Source of the DNA: Panax quinquefolius
Taxonomy: Eukaryota; Streptophyta; Magnoliopsida; Apiales; Araliaceae
Length of the DNA stretch: 64,000 nt
Direction: 5' to 3'
NCBI GenBank assembly: GCA_020205615.1
Contig: CM035170.1
Location: forward strand, 40,611,807 to 40,675,806
The position numbers and the translations under genes were made by a program. The notes below the pieces were generated by a model that searched no databases, was not told where the DNA came from, and was given only the letters and a program-made list of their open reading frames with translations. Positions within the stretch are counted from its first letter, which is position 1. Each line of letters starts with the position of its first letter. Shown here piece after piece: positions 20,643-33,809 of the stretch.

Positions 20643-23600
20643 TGTGACGCCCCCAAAACAGGTATACATCACCCATCTTGAGTCGCCAAATACATGGTAC
20701 ATAAATCAAATACAACTTAATTATACAACTGTCGTGTAAAATACGACAAAACATAAATTGAGAGTCCATCAAATCATCCCTGTACTACGGGCCAACGATA
20801 TTCATTAAATCATCAATGATGATGACTATACCGAATAATCCCTAGTCATAATCATACCAAAAACTGTCCATCAATGCACTACAGGCCACTGAGGATTTTT
20901 ACCACATCATTCGTCACATTACGGTCCTGATTACACCGAATAATCCCTGGTCATAATCACACCAAGTCCATCTATGCACGTAAGCCAAAGATGACTTTCA
21001 TCACATTATAAGCATGAGAATGATGACAATGATATAAGCATTAATCAAACGAAAACAAGGATAAACATTAAAGACTTTAAATTTATCCAAATATTATCAA
21101 TCACTTAATAAACTTATAATCTAATATTATTAATATTATAACAATATGTTAATCACTTCTTAAACTTATAAACAATTTATTTCAATTGTTTACACTTTAC
21201 CAAATATTGCATTTAATCATTCAAAAATGCCATACTCATAAGATTTCATCACTAATGATCAAATCCCTTATCAAAAATCTGCATATACCCTATATAGGAT
21301 TCCCAAGCCATAAAATTCTATTTTCTAATTTTGTTACTTCACATAACATATTTAACTTATTTACTCATAACTAGATTATTTTCATGAAAAAAATACCAAA
21401 TCAGTTCTAAAAATATTTTTTTTCTGGGATTTAGCAGAATATAGTCCCATATTGAACATATATTTTTCCTCAGAATTTTTAAAATTTATTTACTATTTTT
21501 AAAAAATAAATTTCTAATTAATTCCTTAAGAATTTAGCTACCTCAAGTTTAACTCCAGAAATTCCCAAATCTTGGCAGGATCTTACACATGTTAACGTGA
21601 GCTTTCAGTTTAAATTTCATGGTCATCGGAGTTATAGAACTCCGATTATAGCATTTTTCGTCGAAAAAAACTTACATATTGAAATAGTCATAACTTGCTC
21701 ATTTTAAGTCGGAATGAGCTCATTTTTGGACAGTAAGTACTTTATACCATATGTTTTCATGTCCCAAAAGCCCAGAATTTATTTCACAAACTAAGTGGCC
21801 GAAAATGCCCTTTTAAATTTCTGGGCAGTAGCTTTTTTGGTATTTTGCAGTTTTTAACTCCATTGCTAAAATCAGTCCACACGAAAATCTACAACACATT
21901 TTCTAGTGATTCCACTTGGATAAGTTAGAAAACTCATAGATCTAACTCTAGAACTTGACCACACTCAAAAATGTGAAATATAATATGAGATATGGTCAAT
22001 TGAAGTTCATGTTCCATTTTCACCAAATTCTGATTTTCAACCCTTTGTGATTTCTAATAAACTTTTATGTTTTCACATAATAACCAACATAACTCATCAT
22101 AACACTTGCTAATACTACATATAACCATGATTTTAATCGGTCCAATGCTTTTATTATGACTTTCATCATAATCCACGTAAACAAATCATTTCCACAATTT
22201 AATAAGGAATGAATACAAATGATCATTCACCATGCATGTGGTAATCCACATGACCAGTTATTTCAACCAGAATAATAAAGAATAGAATAACAGAAGAATT
22301 CACCATGCATGCGATAGGCCGCAAAAGACAGGTTATTCTCAATGAATAATAAATAATGGAACCCGGTCATGCGTAAGCGCATGCATGAGAATATTAAAGC
22401 GAAATAATAAATAATGGAACAAGGTCACGCGTAAACGCACAGACATGATATTCCGACAGAATAACAAAGAATAGAATAATAGAAGAATTTCACCATGTAT
22501 GCGGTACTTTGCATATACAGGTTATTCCAACATAATAATAAAGAATGGAATAACAGAAAAATTTTACCATGTATGCGGTACTTTGCATATACAGGTTATT
22601 TCAACATAATAATAAAGAATGGAATAACAGAAGAATTTCACCATGTATGCGGTACTTCGCATATACAGGTTATTCCAACAGAATAATAAGGAATGGAATA
22701 ACAATAGCTCTCTTCATGAATACGAAAGAAATAATACCCTTACCTCAAAAAGAAGATGGATCTTTGGAATAGTGAAGTAAGTAGACTTCTTCTTCTTCTT
22801 CTCTCTATAATTTCTCTCTATAATAATTTCTCTATAGCTTTAGTGAATTGGTGAGAAATGAAGGAAGACTGAGCTTCTATTTATAGGAAAATATAGTTTC
22901 AATAATTGCACATTTTGGGGCTCGAAATATTACAGTACAATACCTCTAACTTTTCTTTCCTTTTTAATTTAGTCCTGCAAGTATTATCAAACTTGCACCA
23001 CCTCCCCTAATAGTAAATAATGTGAATCAATAGTTCAATCATGTGAACCAATAGTTATAATCATGTGAAAATAGGAATTACAGTATAGTACCTCCATCTA
23101 TACCTCTATTTTTAACTTAGTCATGCAAGTATTATCAATTTTTCACCAACTCCCCTAATAGTACAAGAATGTGATTCAATAGTACACATATGTGAACAAA
23201 TAGTTATATAAGCATGTGAATTAGTAGTAATTAATTGCTCATTTATCCGATAAATTACCCGATTTATCAATATAACCCCCAGACATCAATTATCATCGGA
23301 ATAGATGTCAATTTCCATTAAAACTAATAATCTCAACCCAATGGAACTATCAATATCATCTTTAATCAACACGAACTTATTCATCATTAATATTATAACT
23401 CACAATATTTAACAACCAGGTCGTTCCCAAGAAAGAGGGGCCTTTCTGATAAGGATTTCTCCTTATTGACACGCAATTAGGTGACCAAACCTCTCCTTGA
23501 GAACTTCTAGACATTGTCGATATTATTGCAAATAATAATATGAATAACTTTGCCATCTCAATTATTGATTTAATAATATAACATATTATATAGATGATCT

Positions 23601-24039
23601 TGTGACAATAATTGAATCAATAATATGAGAGATATGATCTGACGTGATTAATGTAGCAATAATTGAATATAATTGAGTGACTTATCACGTAAGCATCAAT
23701 AATCAATACCGTGTGCTATTATGCAACCACGCGTATTACTGTACTTTTACTACCGAGTAGTTCAATAGTTTTAATGGTAACACTTTCGCCGTTATTTTTA
23801 TAAAATGATAATTTTGTCGTTTTCTAACTACGACAATACTTCCGTTGTGGGGTCCACCAATGATTGTGCCTTCGTACGAATATTCCCTGTTAAAACGAAT
23901 ATTCCCCGACCAATCGAATATTATATAACAACTTGTATACATTGCAAAATTTGTAAATACTACCCACAACTATAACACTATCTCAAATCCACAACATAAT
24001 ATTGAAAAAAAATATTTTGAGAAAATTAAATCTTTATTC
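20643..24039 (-). repeat. B2 3' LTR (left copy)
   Basis: Collinear with 25789-29652 but lacks about 470 bases after gagagt (near 20765, versus the right copy near 25910-26370) and the last ~18 bases, including the terminus and the PPT. The LTRs are about 1.4 kb longer than those of B1 because of an extra middle block with no match in B1. Confidence 0.85.
22455..22705 (-). repeat. 74-bp tandem hairpin repeat in B2 LTR
   Basis: Units of about 74 bp repeat about three times. Each has catgtatgcggtacttt.gcatatacag followed by ggttattccaacataata..ggaataac. Both halves are self-complementary (TATGC/GCATA and GTTATTCC/GGAATAAC). The homologous array in the right LTR is at about 28030-28305. Confidence 0.8.
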
Positions 24040-25058
24040 GTGCGTCACGTCTCACAATATATCTTAGAATAAATTGAGGATACCTTGACTTCACTTTAAT
24101 TTCTAACTCTTGAGGTATAACCTTTGAGTGTCAAATATAATCCTTCTTATCCAAGATTTTAACACATATCTCCTCATACGTTAAATCTTCTGCTATCTCG
24201 TCTAATTCCAATTCAATAATGTAGTTCGGGTCATCCACATATTTACGTAACATCGATACGTGAAAAATATGTTATGAACACGCAACATACTTGGCGGTAA
24301 AATGAGTCTATAGGCCACAGTTCTTACTCGATCAAGTATTTCAAATGGGCCAATTAAATCGAGGGTTGAGATTTCCTCTCTTCATCGATTCTTGCTTCTA
24401 GAATAACGCCCTCTGGAACCTTCTTCTTCACACTCATCAGCTCTGAGTATGTAGCTTGCACAGCTTTAACTTTATAGATTAAAATCGATTCTACTCGTAT
24501 ATTCGTTATCTTCACATGGGTCCCTATAGTCTTTAACTCTATCTTCATCATTTGTAAGTTATACGAAATGGATTTTTGTGTTAATAACATCACACTCGTA
24601 AACGCATACGATCTTCTATTCAATGCATCAGCTACCACGTTCGCTCTTCCACAATGATATTGAATATTACGATCGTAATCTTCAACAGCTCGAGCCAACG
24701 TCTTTGGCACATTATACGATCATTTTAGGTAAAGAAATATTTGAGGGTTTTAGAAATGGGTTTTGTACTGGGGTCAATACAAAATTTGATTTCACGCTTT
24801 AAGGTAGGCTAAGAAGTCCTTCAGGAATACGTCAGGAAATTTATTAACAACAGAAATATCATTCAAAACTGTGACTCTCATCCAAGACTTGGATATCACA
24901 TGTAACGAAGGTTTCTCCTAACGGAGTTTCAATGGATAAGTCGAAGTCTAATTTCTCCGGAGTCAAATTTAAATGTTGAGCGCAAGCAAGAGAGATAAAA
25001 GAATGGGTAGTAGAACCGGTATCTAATAAGGTATAGACTTCGCAAGAATTTATAATTA
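24040..25058 (-). pseudogene. B2 pol remnant: protease to integrase tail with large deletions
   Basis: Read on the minus strand from 25058 down. Protease remnant follows the knuckle region (about 25050-24890). A short piece before RT (about 24890-24722) ends abruptly. Then comes an RNase H end with [25 protein letters not shown] (24710-24600), a linker to 24354, and an integrase tail/chromodomain part with FHVSMLRKYVDDPNYIIELE-type sequence (about 24350-24050). RT core, most of RNase H and the integrase catalytic core are absent. Frameshifts occur between all blocks. The element could only have moved using enzymes supplied in trans. Confidence 0.7.
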
Positions 25059-25059
25059 A

Positions 25060-25438
25060 CTAACCCGTGCTAACTTCATTTGGGTTACTCGCTTTTTGAG
25101 AAGTCACGAAAAATGCTCTTCTTGAAACCACCGACTTTATTTTTTCCGTATCCGCCTTTGGTACCATCGTTCCACCTGGACGTGACTTCACTATACGACA
25201 AAATCGAGCTAAATGACCTTCTCTTCTTGAAATTTTCACTTCTATTATATTGGCCATGATTACCACCGAAGTGGTTACCATTCTTGGCATGATAATTTCC
25301 CCCACGATGGTTATCATTGTTCCGATGGCCGTTGCCACCAGTATGATTATTATCGTGTTATTGGTCATTACCTTTTGGTTGAGCTAACTCAACGGTCTCA
25401 TATGCTTCATTGCTTATCTCAGCATTTTCAGATGCCAT
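25060..25438 (-). pseudogene. B2 gag remnant
   Basis: ATG at 25438 (minus) begins MASENAEISNEAYE, matching the MTSENVENSNGA start of B1 gag. The frame then runs into an Asn/Gly/His-rich stretch and the end of a CCHC knuckle (HLARFCR near 25200). The gag core between them (about 300 codons in related elements) is deleted, as is the first knuckle. It still keeps a polypyrimidine-CAG just before the ATG (AG at 25449-25448). Confidence 0.7.
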
Positions 25439-25788
25439 TTTCAAACACTGCCACAAAACAAGGGTTAATTAACATGTCACATATTATCCCTATACTCTGA
25501 CCGACCAATTAAATACCAAATAAACTTAGGTAGGACATACTAGCGAAGGAATTCCCCGTCTCTCCCCTCCTAGTTCTTGTCTCACATCTCAGCCAGGGAT
25601 CATATCCCTAAGCTTTGATACCAGCTATGACTTCTATCCCTTAACCTGGATAGCACCTCACAATGATACCTATCAACTTCCCACCGCAGAACGGCGTCCC
25701 CTATGGAAAGTCTAGCTTCGGTGCATCCCATGACTTGGAAGTCACCAGCAAAAGGCTCGGGGCTCTTTTCTATGGCTTTGATACCAAC
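25439..25788 (-). promoter_or_regulatory. B2 leader with two PBS-like sites
   Basis: A tRNA-Met-type PBS (minus: ttggtatcaaagcc, + 25774-25787) abuts the 5' LTR. A second tggtatcaaagctt lies about 160 bases inside (+ 25612-25625), followed by tagggatatgatccctgg. B1 has only the sequence matching the inner site next to its LTR. This leader may therefore contain a duplicated or captured LTR-proximal segment. Confidence 0.6.
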
Positions 25789-28700
25789 TGTGACGCCCCC
25801 AAAACAGGTATACATCACCCATCTTGAGTCGCCAAATACATGGTACATAAATCAATTACAACTTAATTATATAACTATCGTGTAAAATACGACAAAACAT
25901 AAACTGAGAGTTTAATCAAGAATATTGCCTTCTAGACAATATTCACTCTCAATGGAGTCCTCATACACAGTATACAAACTCAAATTCAGTCCTCATTACA
26001 TTTATTATCACACTATTTAATTATGAGAATAGTGAGGACTACTAATGCTTATCATCCGAATTTGTCACTCCGTTTCCCAGACTTCGTCCCGCTTATATTC
26101 TCATTTCACGAAGAGAATAGTGAAAGAAAAATTGAGCTCAACTAGCCCAAGAAGAAATATTATAACTAAGATAATACGAATAAATTATCATTAGTCTTCA
26201 ACAATGTTAAACCGATAAAATACAATAGACATCAAGTTTAAGCTGCGGTGAATAAGCAATCCATTAGAAGAGTCGAGTAGAGCGTGATATCCACTAACTT
26301 CTATGATTTAAAATATTTTTTCAATTTTTATCATTGAGACTCGACAATAAATAAACCACATCATCAAATCATCCACATACTACGGGCGAGGATATTCATT
26401 AGATCATCAATGGGCATGACTATCTTAGAATAATCCACAGTCATAATCATACCAAAACTCGTCCATCAATGCACTACAGCCAATTTGAGGATTTTTACCA
26501 CATCATTTGTCACATTACGGTCATGATTACACCGAATAATCTCTGGTCATAATCACACCAAGTCTATCTATGCACGTAAGATAAAGATGACTTTCATCAT
26601 AATATAAGCATGAGAATGATGACAATGATATAAGCATTAATCAAACAAAAACAAGGACAAATATTAAAGACTTTAAATTTATCCAAATATTATCAATCAC
26701 TTAATAAACTCATAATTTAATATTATTAATATTATAACAATATTTTAATCACTTCTTAAACTTATAAATAATTTATTTCAATTGTTTACACTTTATCAAA
26801 TAATGCATTTAATCATTCAAAAATGCCATACTCATAAGATTTCATCACCAATGATCAAATCCCTTATCAAAAATCTGCATATACCATATATAGGATTCCC
26901 AAGTCATAAAATCCTATTTTTCAATTTTGTTACTTCACATAACATATTTAACTCATTTACTCATAACTAGATTATTTTCATGAAAAATACCAAATCAGTC
27001 CCAAAAATATTTCTTTTCTGGGATTTAGCAAAATATAGTCCCATATTGAACATATATTTTTCTCGGAATTTTTAAAATTTATTTACTATTTTTCAAAAAT
27101 CAATTTCTAATTAATTCCTTAAGAATTTAGCTACCTCAAGTTTAACTCCAAAAATTCCCAAATCTTGGCAGGATCTTACACATGTTAACGTGAGCTTCCA
27201 GTTTAAATTTTATGGTCATCGGAGTTATACAACTCCGATTATAGCATTTTTCGTCGGAAAAACCAAAATATTGAAATAGTCATAACTTGCTCATTTTAAG
27301 TCGGAATGAGCTCATTTTTGGACAGTAGGTACTTTATACCATATGTTTTCATGTCTCAAAAGCCCGAAATTTATTTCACAAACTAAGTGGTCGAAAATGC
27401 CCTTTTAAATTTCTGGACAGTAGCTTTTTTGGTATTTTGCAGTTTTTAACTCCATTGCTAAAATCAGTCCACACGAAAATCTACAACACATTTTCTAGTG
27501 ATTCCACTTGGATAAGTTAGAAAACTCATAGATCTAACTCTAGAACTTGACCACACTCAAAAATGTGAAATATAATATGAGATATGGTCAATTGAAGTTC
27601 ATGTTCCATTTTCACCAAATTCTGATTTTCAACCCTTTGTGATTTCTAATAAACTTTTATGTTTTCACATAATAACCAACATAACTCATCATAACACTTA
27701 CTAATACTACATATAACCATGATTTTAATCAGTCCAATGCTTTTATTATGACTTTCATCATAATCCACGTAAACAAATCATTTCCACAATTTAATAAGGA
27801 ATGAATACAAATGATCATTCACCATGCATGTGGTAATCCACATAGACAGGTTATTTCAACAGAATAATAAAGAATAGAATAACAGAAGAATTCACCATGC
27901 ATGCGATAGATCGCAAAGACAGGTTATTCTCAATGAATAATAAATAATGGAACCCGGTCAATGCGTAAGCGCATGTACATAATATTAAACGCTGCATAAT
28001 AAATAATGGAACAAGGTCACGCGTACGCATACGCGACATATGATATTATTCGATGTAATAATAAAGAATGGAATAATAGAAGAATTTCACCATGTATGCG
28101 GTACTTTGCATATACAAAGTTATTCCAACATAATAATAAAGAATGGAATAACGAAAAAATTTCACCATGTATGCATTACTTTACATATATCTGAGTTATT
28201 CCAACATAATAATAAAGAATGGAATAACAGAAGAATTTCACCATGTATGCGGTACTTCGCATATACAGGTTATTCCAACAAAATAATAAGGAATGGAATA
28301 ACAATAGCTCTCTTCATGAATACGAAATAAATAATACCCCTTACCTCAAAAGAAAGTTGGATCTTTGGAATAGTGAGGTAGCCACTTCTTCTTTTCTTTC
28401 TCTCTATAATTTCTCTCTATAATAATTGCTCTATAGCATTAGTGAATTGGTGAGAAATGAAAGAAGAATGAGCTTCTATTTATAGAAAAATAGTTTCGAT
28501 AATTACACGTTTTGGGGCTCGAAATATTACAGTACAATACCTCTAACTTTTCTTTCCTTTTTAATTTAGTCCTGCAAGTATTATCAAACTTGCACCACCT
28601 CCCCTAATAGTAAATAATGTGAATCAATAGTTCAATCATGTCAACCAATAGTTATAATAATGTGAAAATACGAATTATAGTATAGTTCCTCCATCTATAC

Positions 28701-29652
28701 CTCCATTTTTAACTTAGTCATGCAAGTATTATCAATCTTGCACGAACTCCCCTAATAGTACATGAATGTGATTCAATAGTACACACATGTGAACAAATAG
28801 TTATATAAGTATGTGAATTAGTAGCAATTAATTGCTCATTTATCCGATAAATTACCCGATTTATCAATATAACCCCTAGACATCAATTATCATCGGAATA
28901 GATGTCGATTTCCATTAAAACTAATAATCTCAACACAATAGAACTATCAAATTCATCTTTAATCAACATAAACTTATTCATCATTAATATTATAACTCAC
29001 AATATTTAACAACCAGGTCGTTCCTAAGAAAGAGGGGGCTTTCCGATAAGGATTTCTCCTTATTGGCGCGCAATTAAGTGACCAAACCTCTCCTTGACAG
29101 AACTTTTAGAATTGTCAATATTGCAAATAATAATATGAATAACTTTGTCGTCTCAATTATTGATTTAATAATATAACATATTATACAGATAATACTGTGA
29201 AAATAATTGAATCAATAATATGAGAGATATGATGCAGCAATTACTGTAGCAATAATTGAATATAACTGAGTGACTTATCACGTAAGCATCAATAATTAAT
29301 ACAGTATGCTACTATGCAACCACGCGTATTACAGTACTTTTACTATCGAGTAGTTCAACAGTTTTAACGGTAATACTTTCGTCGTTATTTTTATAAAATG
29401 ATAATTCTGTCATTTTCTAACTACGACAATACTTCCGTTGTGGGGTCCACCAATGATTGTGCCGTCGTACGAATATTCTCTGTTAAAATGAATATTCCCC
29501 GACTAATCGAATATTATATAACAACTTGCATACCTTGCAAAATTTATAAATACTACCCACAGCTATAACACTATCTCAAATCCACACCATAATATTCAAA
29601 CAAAATATTTTGAGAAAATTAAATCTTTATTCATAAAATTTGGGGTCTTACA
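25789..29652 (-). repeat. B2 5' LTR (right copy, 3864 bp)
   Basis: The full-length LTR of the long subfamily. On the minus strand it has ggggtcttaca-complement at its start, a TATA box (ctataaatag, near + 28485), a donor-like gag|gtaagggg (+ 28345/28344), the 74-bp hairpin array (28030-28305) and the GGCGTCACA end at 25789. Confidence 0.85.
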
Positions 29653-29910
29653 TGTATGTGATAATTAAGCAATGTAGCAGAAGTGATGAGAAGATTAGTT
29701 TAAGCTTGTGGAATTATGCTTAGTCTGGTAATGTGGTGAAATGAGAAAGTACTAATTTAATTAGTGATGAAATTAATTAGTACTATTAATAAATAAATAA
29801 TTTCATAATATGATTGACTAATTTCTATTATTATTCATTAATTATCATGGATAATAACATGTAAGGAGAAATCTTATATATAAGGTTTTTCATTCAATAT
29901 TAAATGATGT

Positions 29911-30861
29911 GTGACAATTGAAATGTAAATAATTATTATATAAAAACTATATGATAAAAGTACGCTTGACTTAAGTAATTGATCAAGTTGTATGAAAGAG
30001 TCTTATGTAACCCCATGATGTGTGTGGGAGTATTTAAATTGGTATTCTAAACCTATGAGAGAAAATAACTTTGATTACATAAATAAGTAATATTAAATGA
30101 TTATTTTAGTATTTATGTAGAATTGAAATAATGAGTTTTATGGAAAGTAATATTAGTACCCAACTAAAGTATATCATAGTCTAATGTAAATATTATTGGA
30201 ATTAAATGGATTATATGATTCTTGGTGTAATGTATGAGTGGGTGTATATGTATGCATATTTGTGGACAAATATCAAATAAACCCAAGTATGCTAAGTAAT
30301 GGTTTGCAAATGCTGAGCATTGGTAGTATCCCAAAATGAGTGTCTTGTTCGATTTCTTCTTCACGTAATAGGCCATTGGCCTAGGTGTGACAATTGAATG
30401 TAAATAATTATTATATAAAAACTATATAATAAAATTACGCTTGACTTAAGTAATTGACCAAGTTGTATGAAAGAGTCTTATGTAACCCCATGATGTGTAT
30501 GGGAGTATTTAAATTGGTATTCTAAACCTATGAGAGAAAATAACTTTGATTTCATAAATAAGTAATATTAAATGATTATTTTAATATTTATGTAGAATTG
30601 AAATAATGAGTTTTATGGAAAGTAATATTGGTACCCAACTAAAGTATATCATAGTCTAACGTAAATATTATTGGAATTAAATGGATTATATGATTCTAGG
30701 TGTAATGTATGAGTGGGTGTATATGTATGCACATTTGTGGACAAATATCAAATAAACCCAAGTATGCTAAGTAATGGTTTACAAATGCTGAGTATTGGTA
30801 GTATCCCAAAATGAGTGTCTTGTTCTATTTCTTCTTCACGTAATAGGCCATTGGCCTAGTC
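29911..30861 (+). repeat. 476-bp tandem duplication within C's 5' LTR
   Basis: Copies 29911-30386 and 30387-30861 differ at a small number of bases. Both end in the palindromic taggccattggccta. The duplication is in U3, just upstream of the promoter. Confidence 0.85.
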
Positions 30862-31011
30862 CCTCATTACCAAACACAAAGCTAGCAAATCATGAGGAGG
30901 GGAGTGGTCTACATGGTACTCTTCTACCAAATCCTTCATACCCATCAGCTTCTTCTCCATTCCAATGGTTTAATTCATTGAGAAAAACCTAAATTTAGTC
31001 ACAAGCTTTCC

Positions 31012-31018
31012 TATAAAT
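31012..31018 (+). promoter_or_regulatory. TATA box of element C LTR
   Basis: cctataaatgg is conserved at 40078 in the 3' LTR. A pyrimidine-rich start region (cccttctcattcaca) follows about 25 bases downstream. Confidence 0.65.
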
Positions 31019-31147
31019 GGAACCCTTCTCATTCACAGACATTTTGCTAATTTCTCTGTTAAAACTTCAAGTTGTGTGTGAATGTGGTTGGGTTGAGCTT
31101 ATACAATTTGCAAATTGAAGCTAGAGTAGCAATTCAACTTCATAGAA

Positions 31148-33809
31148 GGTAATATTCCTCTATATGTTCTTAAATTTAAGTTTTTGCAAAGTTCTTAGAA
31201 AAGTACAAAAATACTTGTTTTGAGTTGAAAATTTTATGGTTGAAGCATGCTAGAATGTGTCAATTGATGCTAGACATTGTTAATATGATTAAATACGAAA
31301 TCAACGAAAGTTAAACGAAGTAATTTGGTCAAGTAACGAATCTGTAGTGAAGAGAATCGCTAAAGGTGTTAAACTTTGGAAAAATGGCATAAATCTTGAA
31401 TTTGATTGTTTATATATTTGGGATTGTTAGAAGCATGCTAGGGATGTTTAGTAGCAAGTTAATATCAATTATATATCATTACATTGATGTTTGGATGGGA
31501 ATTGGCATGTTAGCTCGTAGTAGGGGAGTGTCTGTGTTCTTCTTTGCAGAAGTCATACATTTCATACGGGGGGAAGCGAAAAGTTTAGCGATAGCTATGC
31601 ACTTCCCGAGGGGTCCTGTAGTACAAATGCCCGCCTCGGCGAGGTCGATAATCTAAATGCCTTATCGACGAAGTGCTTCAGTTGATGACTTTGTTTTGAT
31701 TGTTAGATGCAAGAAGTCCTAACTAACTTAACTTAAGGAGGATGTATAACCCTTAAACATTTGTCAATGCATTTTGCAAGATGTTTTAGTAGGTTTGGAG
31801 TTTTAATTATAACCTTTTGAAAGAAAAGTTAAAAGACGAAAACCATGTTTATAAAACCTTACGCCTTTTTGAAATATAACCTTTTGAGCATGTGTTTATA
31901 ACTTAGTTTGTTTTACAAATACGTATGAAATATGAATTCAACTTACTATGCACGCTTCATTTGTTTGTCATGAATTCTTAATATTCAAAAACCAATTCAG
32001 TTGAAAACTCTACGACTTGTATTGTGAACTTTTGAACAAACTATGATAGGATGTTTCATGCCTTTAGAGATAACTGACATATTCGCACACTAGTTAAACA
32101 TGCTATAAACTACGCATGCATAAACTAAAAGAGGTTGTTTGGCAATGTTGTGTGGTTAACGAATATTATGGTTAGTGGTTGATATAATGAGCTCTTTTAA
32201 CTTTGTAAAATGGAAATTTATGAGTAAATATAACAAAGGACCAAACTTAGCCTAAAGGTTCTTCAACATGTATGAGTAACTTAAGTAATGTTCACATATG
32301 ATGTAAGTATAAGAGATCTAAAATGTTTCCAAAGATTTTAAAAGTAAAACCAATGTGAGTTATACATCTATGAGTTGAATGTGTGTAGCCTACATGAATT
32401 TAGATATGTGTGATAAAAGTATATGAATATATAAATCAACTGTGTGTGACTAATGAATACCTATACATACATAAATAGGCTAACATAGTTCATTGAGGTG
32501 ATTTTTCGCTATAAGTGGTAATCAACGCTAAAGGCAAATATCCTAACACACACAACTTTGGATTGTGTGCGAGTTATCTAACTTTATTTTGATTCTCATA
32601 TTGAATGCAAGTTTCCTAAATTCTTTATATTGTATATTGTATAATCCGAATTGTTGCCATACTTATATCGAGCAAATATCTTTTAATATTTGGAAATCAT
32701 TTGTATGCCTTGACATTGTTACAAGCATGTGACTTATCATTCATAAATGCAGTATAAAAGTGGTCTAAGCCTTTGATTCGGCTAGACTATAATCATGTGT
32801 TAAGAAAGCTATCCAAACCAATTGACTTGGTACATACTCTTGTAAATCTACTGAGATGAACAACCCTCTTAAAAAGGGGAAATTTTATATTGTCGGGGAA
32901 CCGACGTGCGCACATGAGTATGATTAAATGTTATGCATATCGTAGGGTACTTTAGGCTGATCACCTGTTGTACTCGTTTATATTGGGTTTATAGTATAAT
33001 ACTGTTAATTCTAGTAAGAGTTCTTAGTCCTTAGTGACTGCTCAGTGTTCATTCTTATTAAACCTCGAGATGAATAAACCTTGAAATTTGTTGATATCCT
33101 TCAGCCTGTAGCGACATTTATTGAACATTCTTGATACTTCTTGATACCCTTAAACTATCAATTATTGTTATACTTTGAAGATTCAAACGTTATAACTGCT
33201 TATTCTAATTGCTATATTACTTTTTGGGCAAACTTGTTGCTCATTCTTGCTTCCCTAAAAACATTACAGTTAAGGCAGAGCAAGGCGGTACATCGGGAAA
33301 GGACAAGGGAAAGGGCAAGGCTACAGAATAGCTTAGTCCTTTAAGTGTAGAAGTATTATTATTATTGGTATGATCATTATGATGTATTTAAGGATGATTA
33401 AGTTATGTTTAAGTTTAATCACTGGATTGTTGTAGTAATGGTTACGGTACCTTGGGACGTGAATATTTATATTATATTAATGTAAATTATTCTATTAATT
33501 CTATTGTTGATGATTTTAGTATGATATTAGAATTAGTACGTGACAAACCAAATTCAAGATAGGAGTTTTTGAATTTAGGGGCGTCACAGGTTGGTATCAA
33601 AGCTATAGTTATAAACCTTAGGAGCAAGAATCCTTAGATTATAACTTAGGAGAGCTTAGAAGTTAGAGAGGGATGAAACTCATTTAGATTTTTTGTAGAG
33701 AGAGACTTAGTGTGTTATAGAATATAACTTCATTCTATACAATGAACTTATATTATTTAACATTCTGATGGAGTTGTTGTTTGTTTTGTTTTATGTTGGT
33801 GATTGTAGG
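31148..33809 (+). other. Candidate leader intron of element C
   Basis: The donor-like catagaag|gtaata (31149) is present in both LTR copies. An acceptor-like pyrimidine tract and gattgtag (ending 33808) sits one base before the ATG at 33810. If used, splicing would remove the rest of the LTR and the PBS from the mRNA while genomic RNA stays unspliced. This is inferred from site quality and from the same arrangement in family B; no transcript evidence is available. Confidence 0.35.
33591..33603 (+). promoter_or_regulatory. Primer-binding site of element C
   Basis: ttggtatcaaagc starts two bases after the LTR end. It is complementary to initiator tRNA-Met, as usual for plant chromoviruses. Confidence 0.85.

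Larger units (their letters stand above)
20643..29652 (-). mobile_element. Element B2: internally deleted Ty3/gypsy family-B element
   Basis: Two long LTRs in minus orientation (20643-24039 and 25789-29652) enclose only 1.75 kb of internal DNA with remnants of gag and pol. Termini on the + strand are TGTGACGCC and GGTCTTACA, the reverse of family B's TGTAAGACC and GGCGTCACA. A 5-bp tacat precedes it (20638-20642). At the right edge tacat (29649-29653) overlaps the LTR terminus, as if one acat unit was lost from the TSD junction. It sits against the right end of the hAT-like element within C's 5' LTR. Confidence 0.85.
29654..33588 (+). repeat. 5' LTR of element C, part 2
   Basis: Resumes at gtatgtgat and stays collinear with the 3' LTR (39694 on) to the GGCGTCACA end. 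It contains a 476-bp tandem duplication (29911-30861). A TATA box, tataaat, lies at 31012, followed 130 bases later by a donor-like agaag|gtaata (exon end 31148). The 3' LTR has lost most of the duplicated part. Confidence 0.85.

Noticed and set aside
22455..22705. CRISPR-like spaced repeats
   Set aside because: The whole 74-bp unit repeats, with no unique spacers, and it lies in a plant retrotransposon LTR; these are tandem hairpin repeats.
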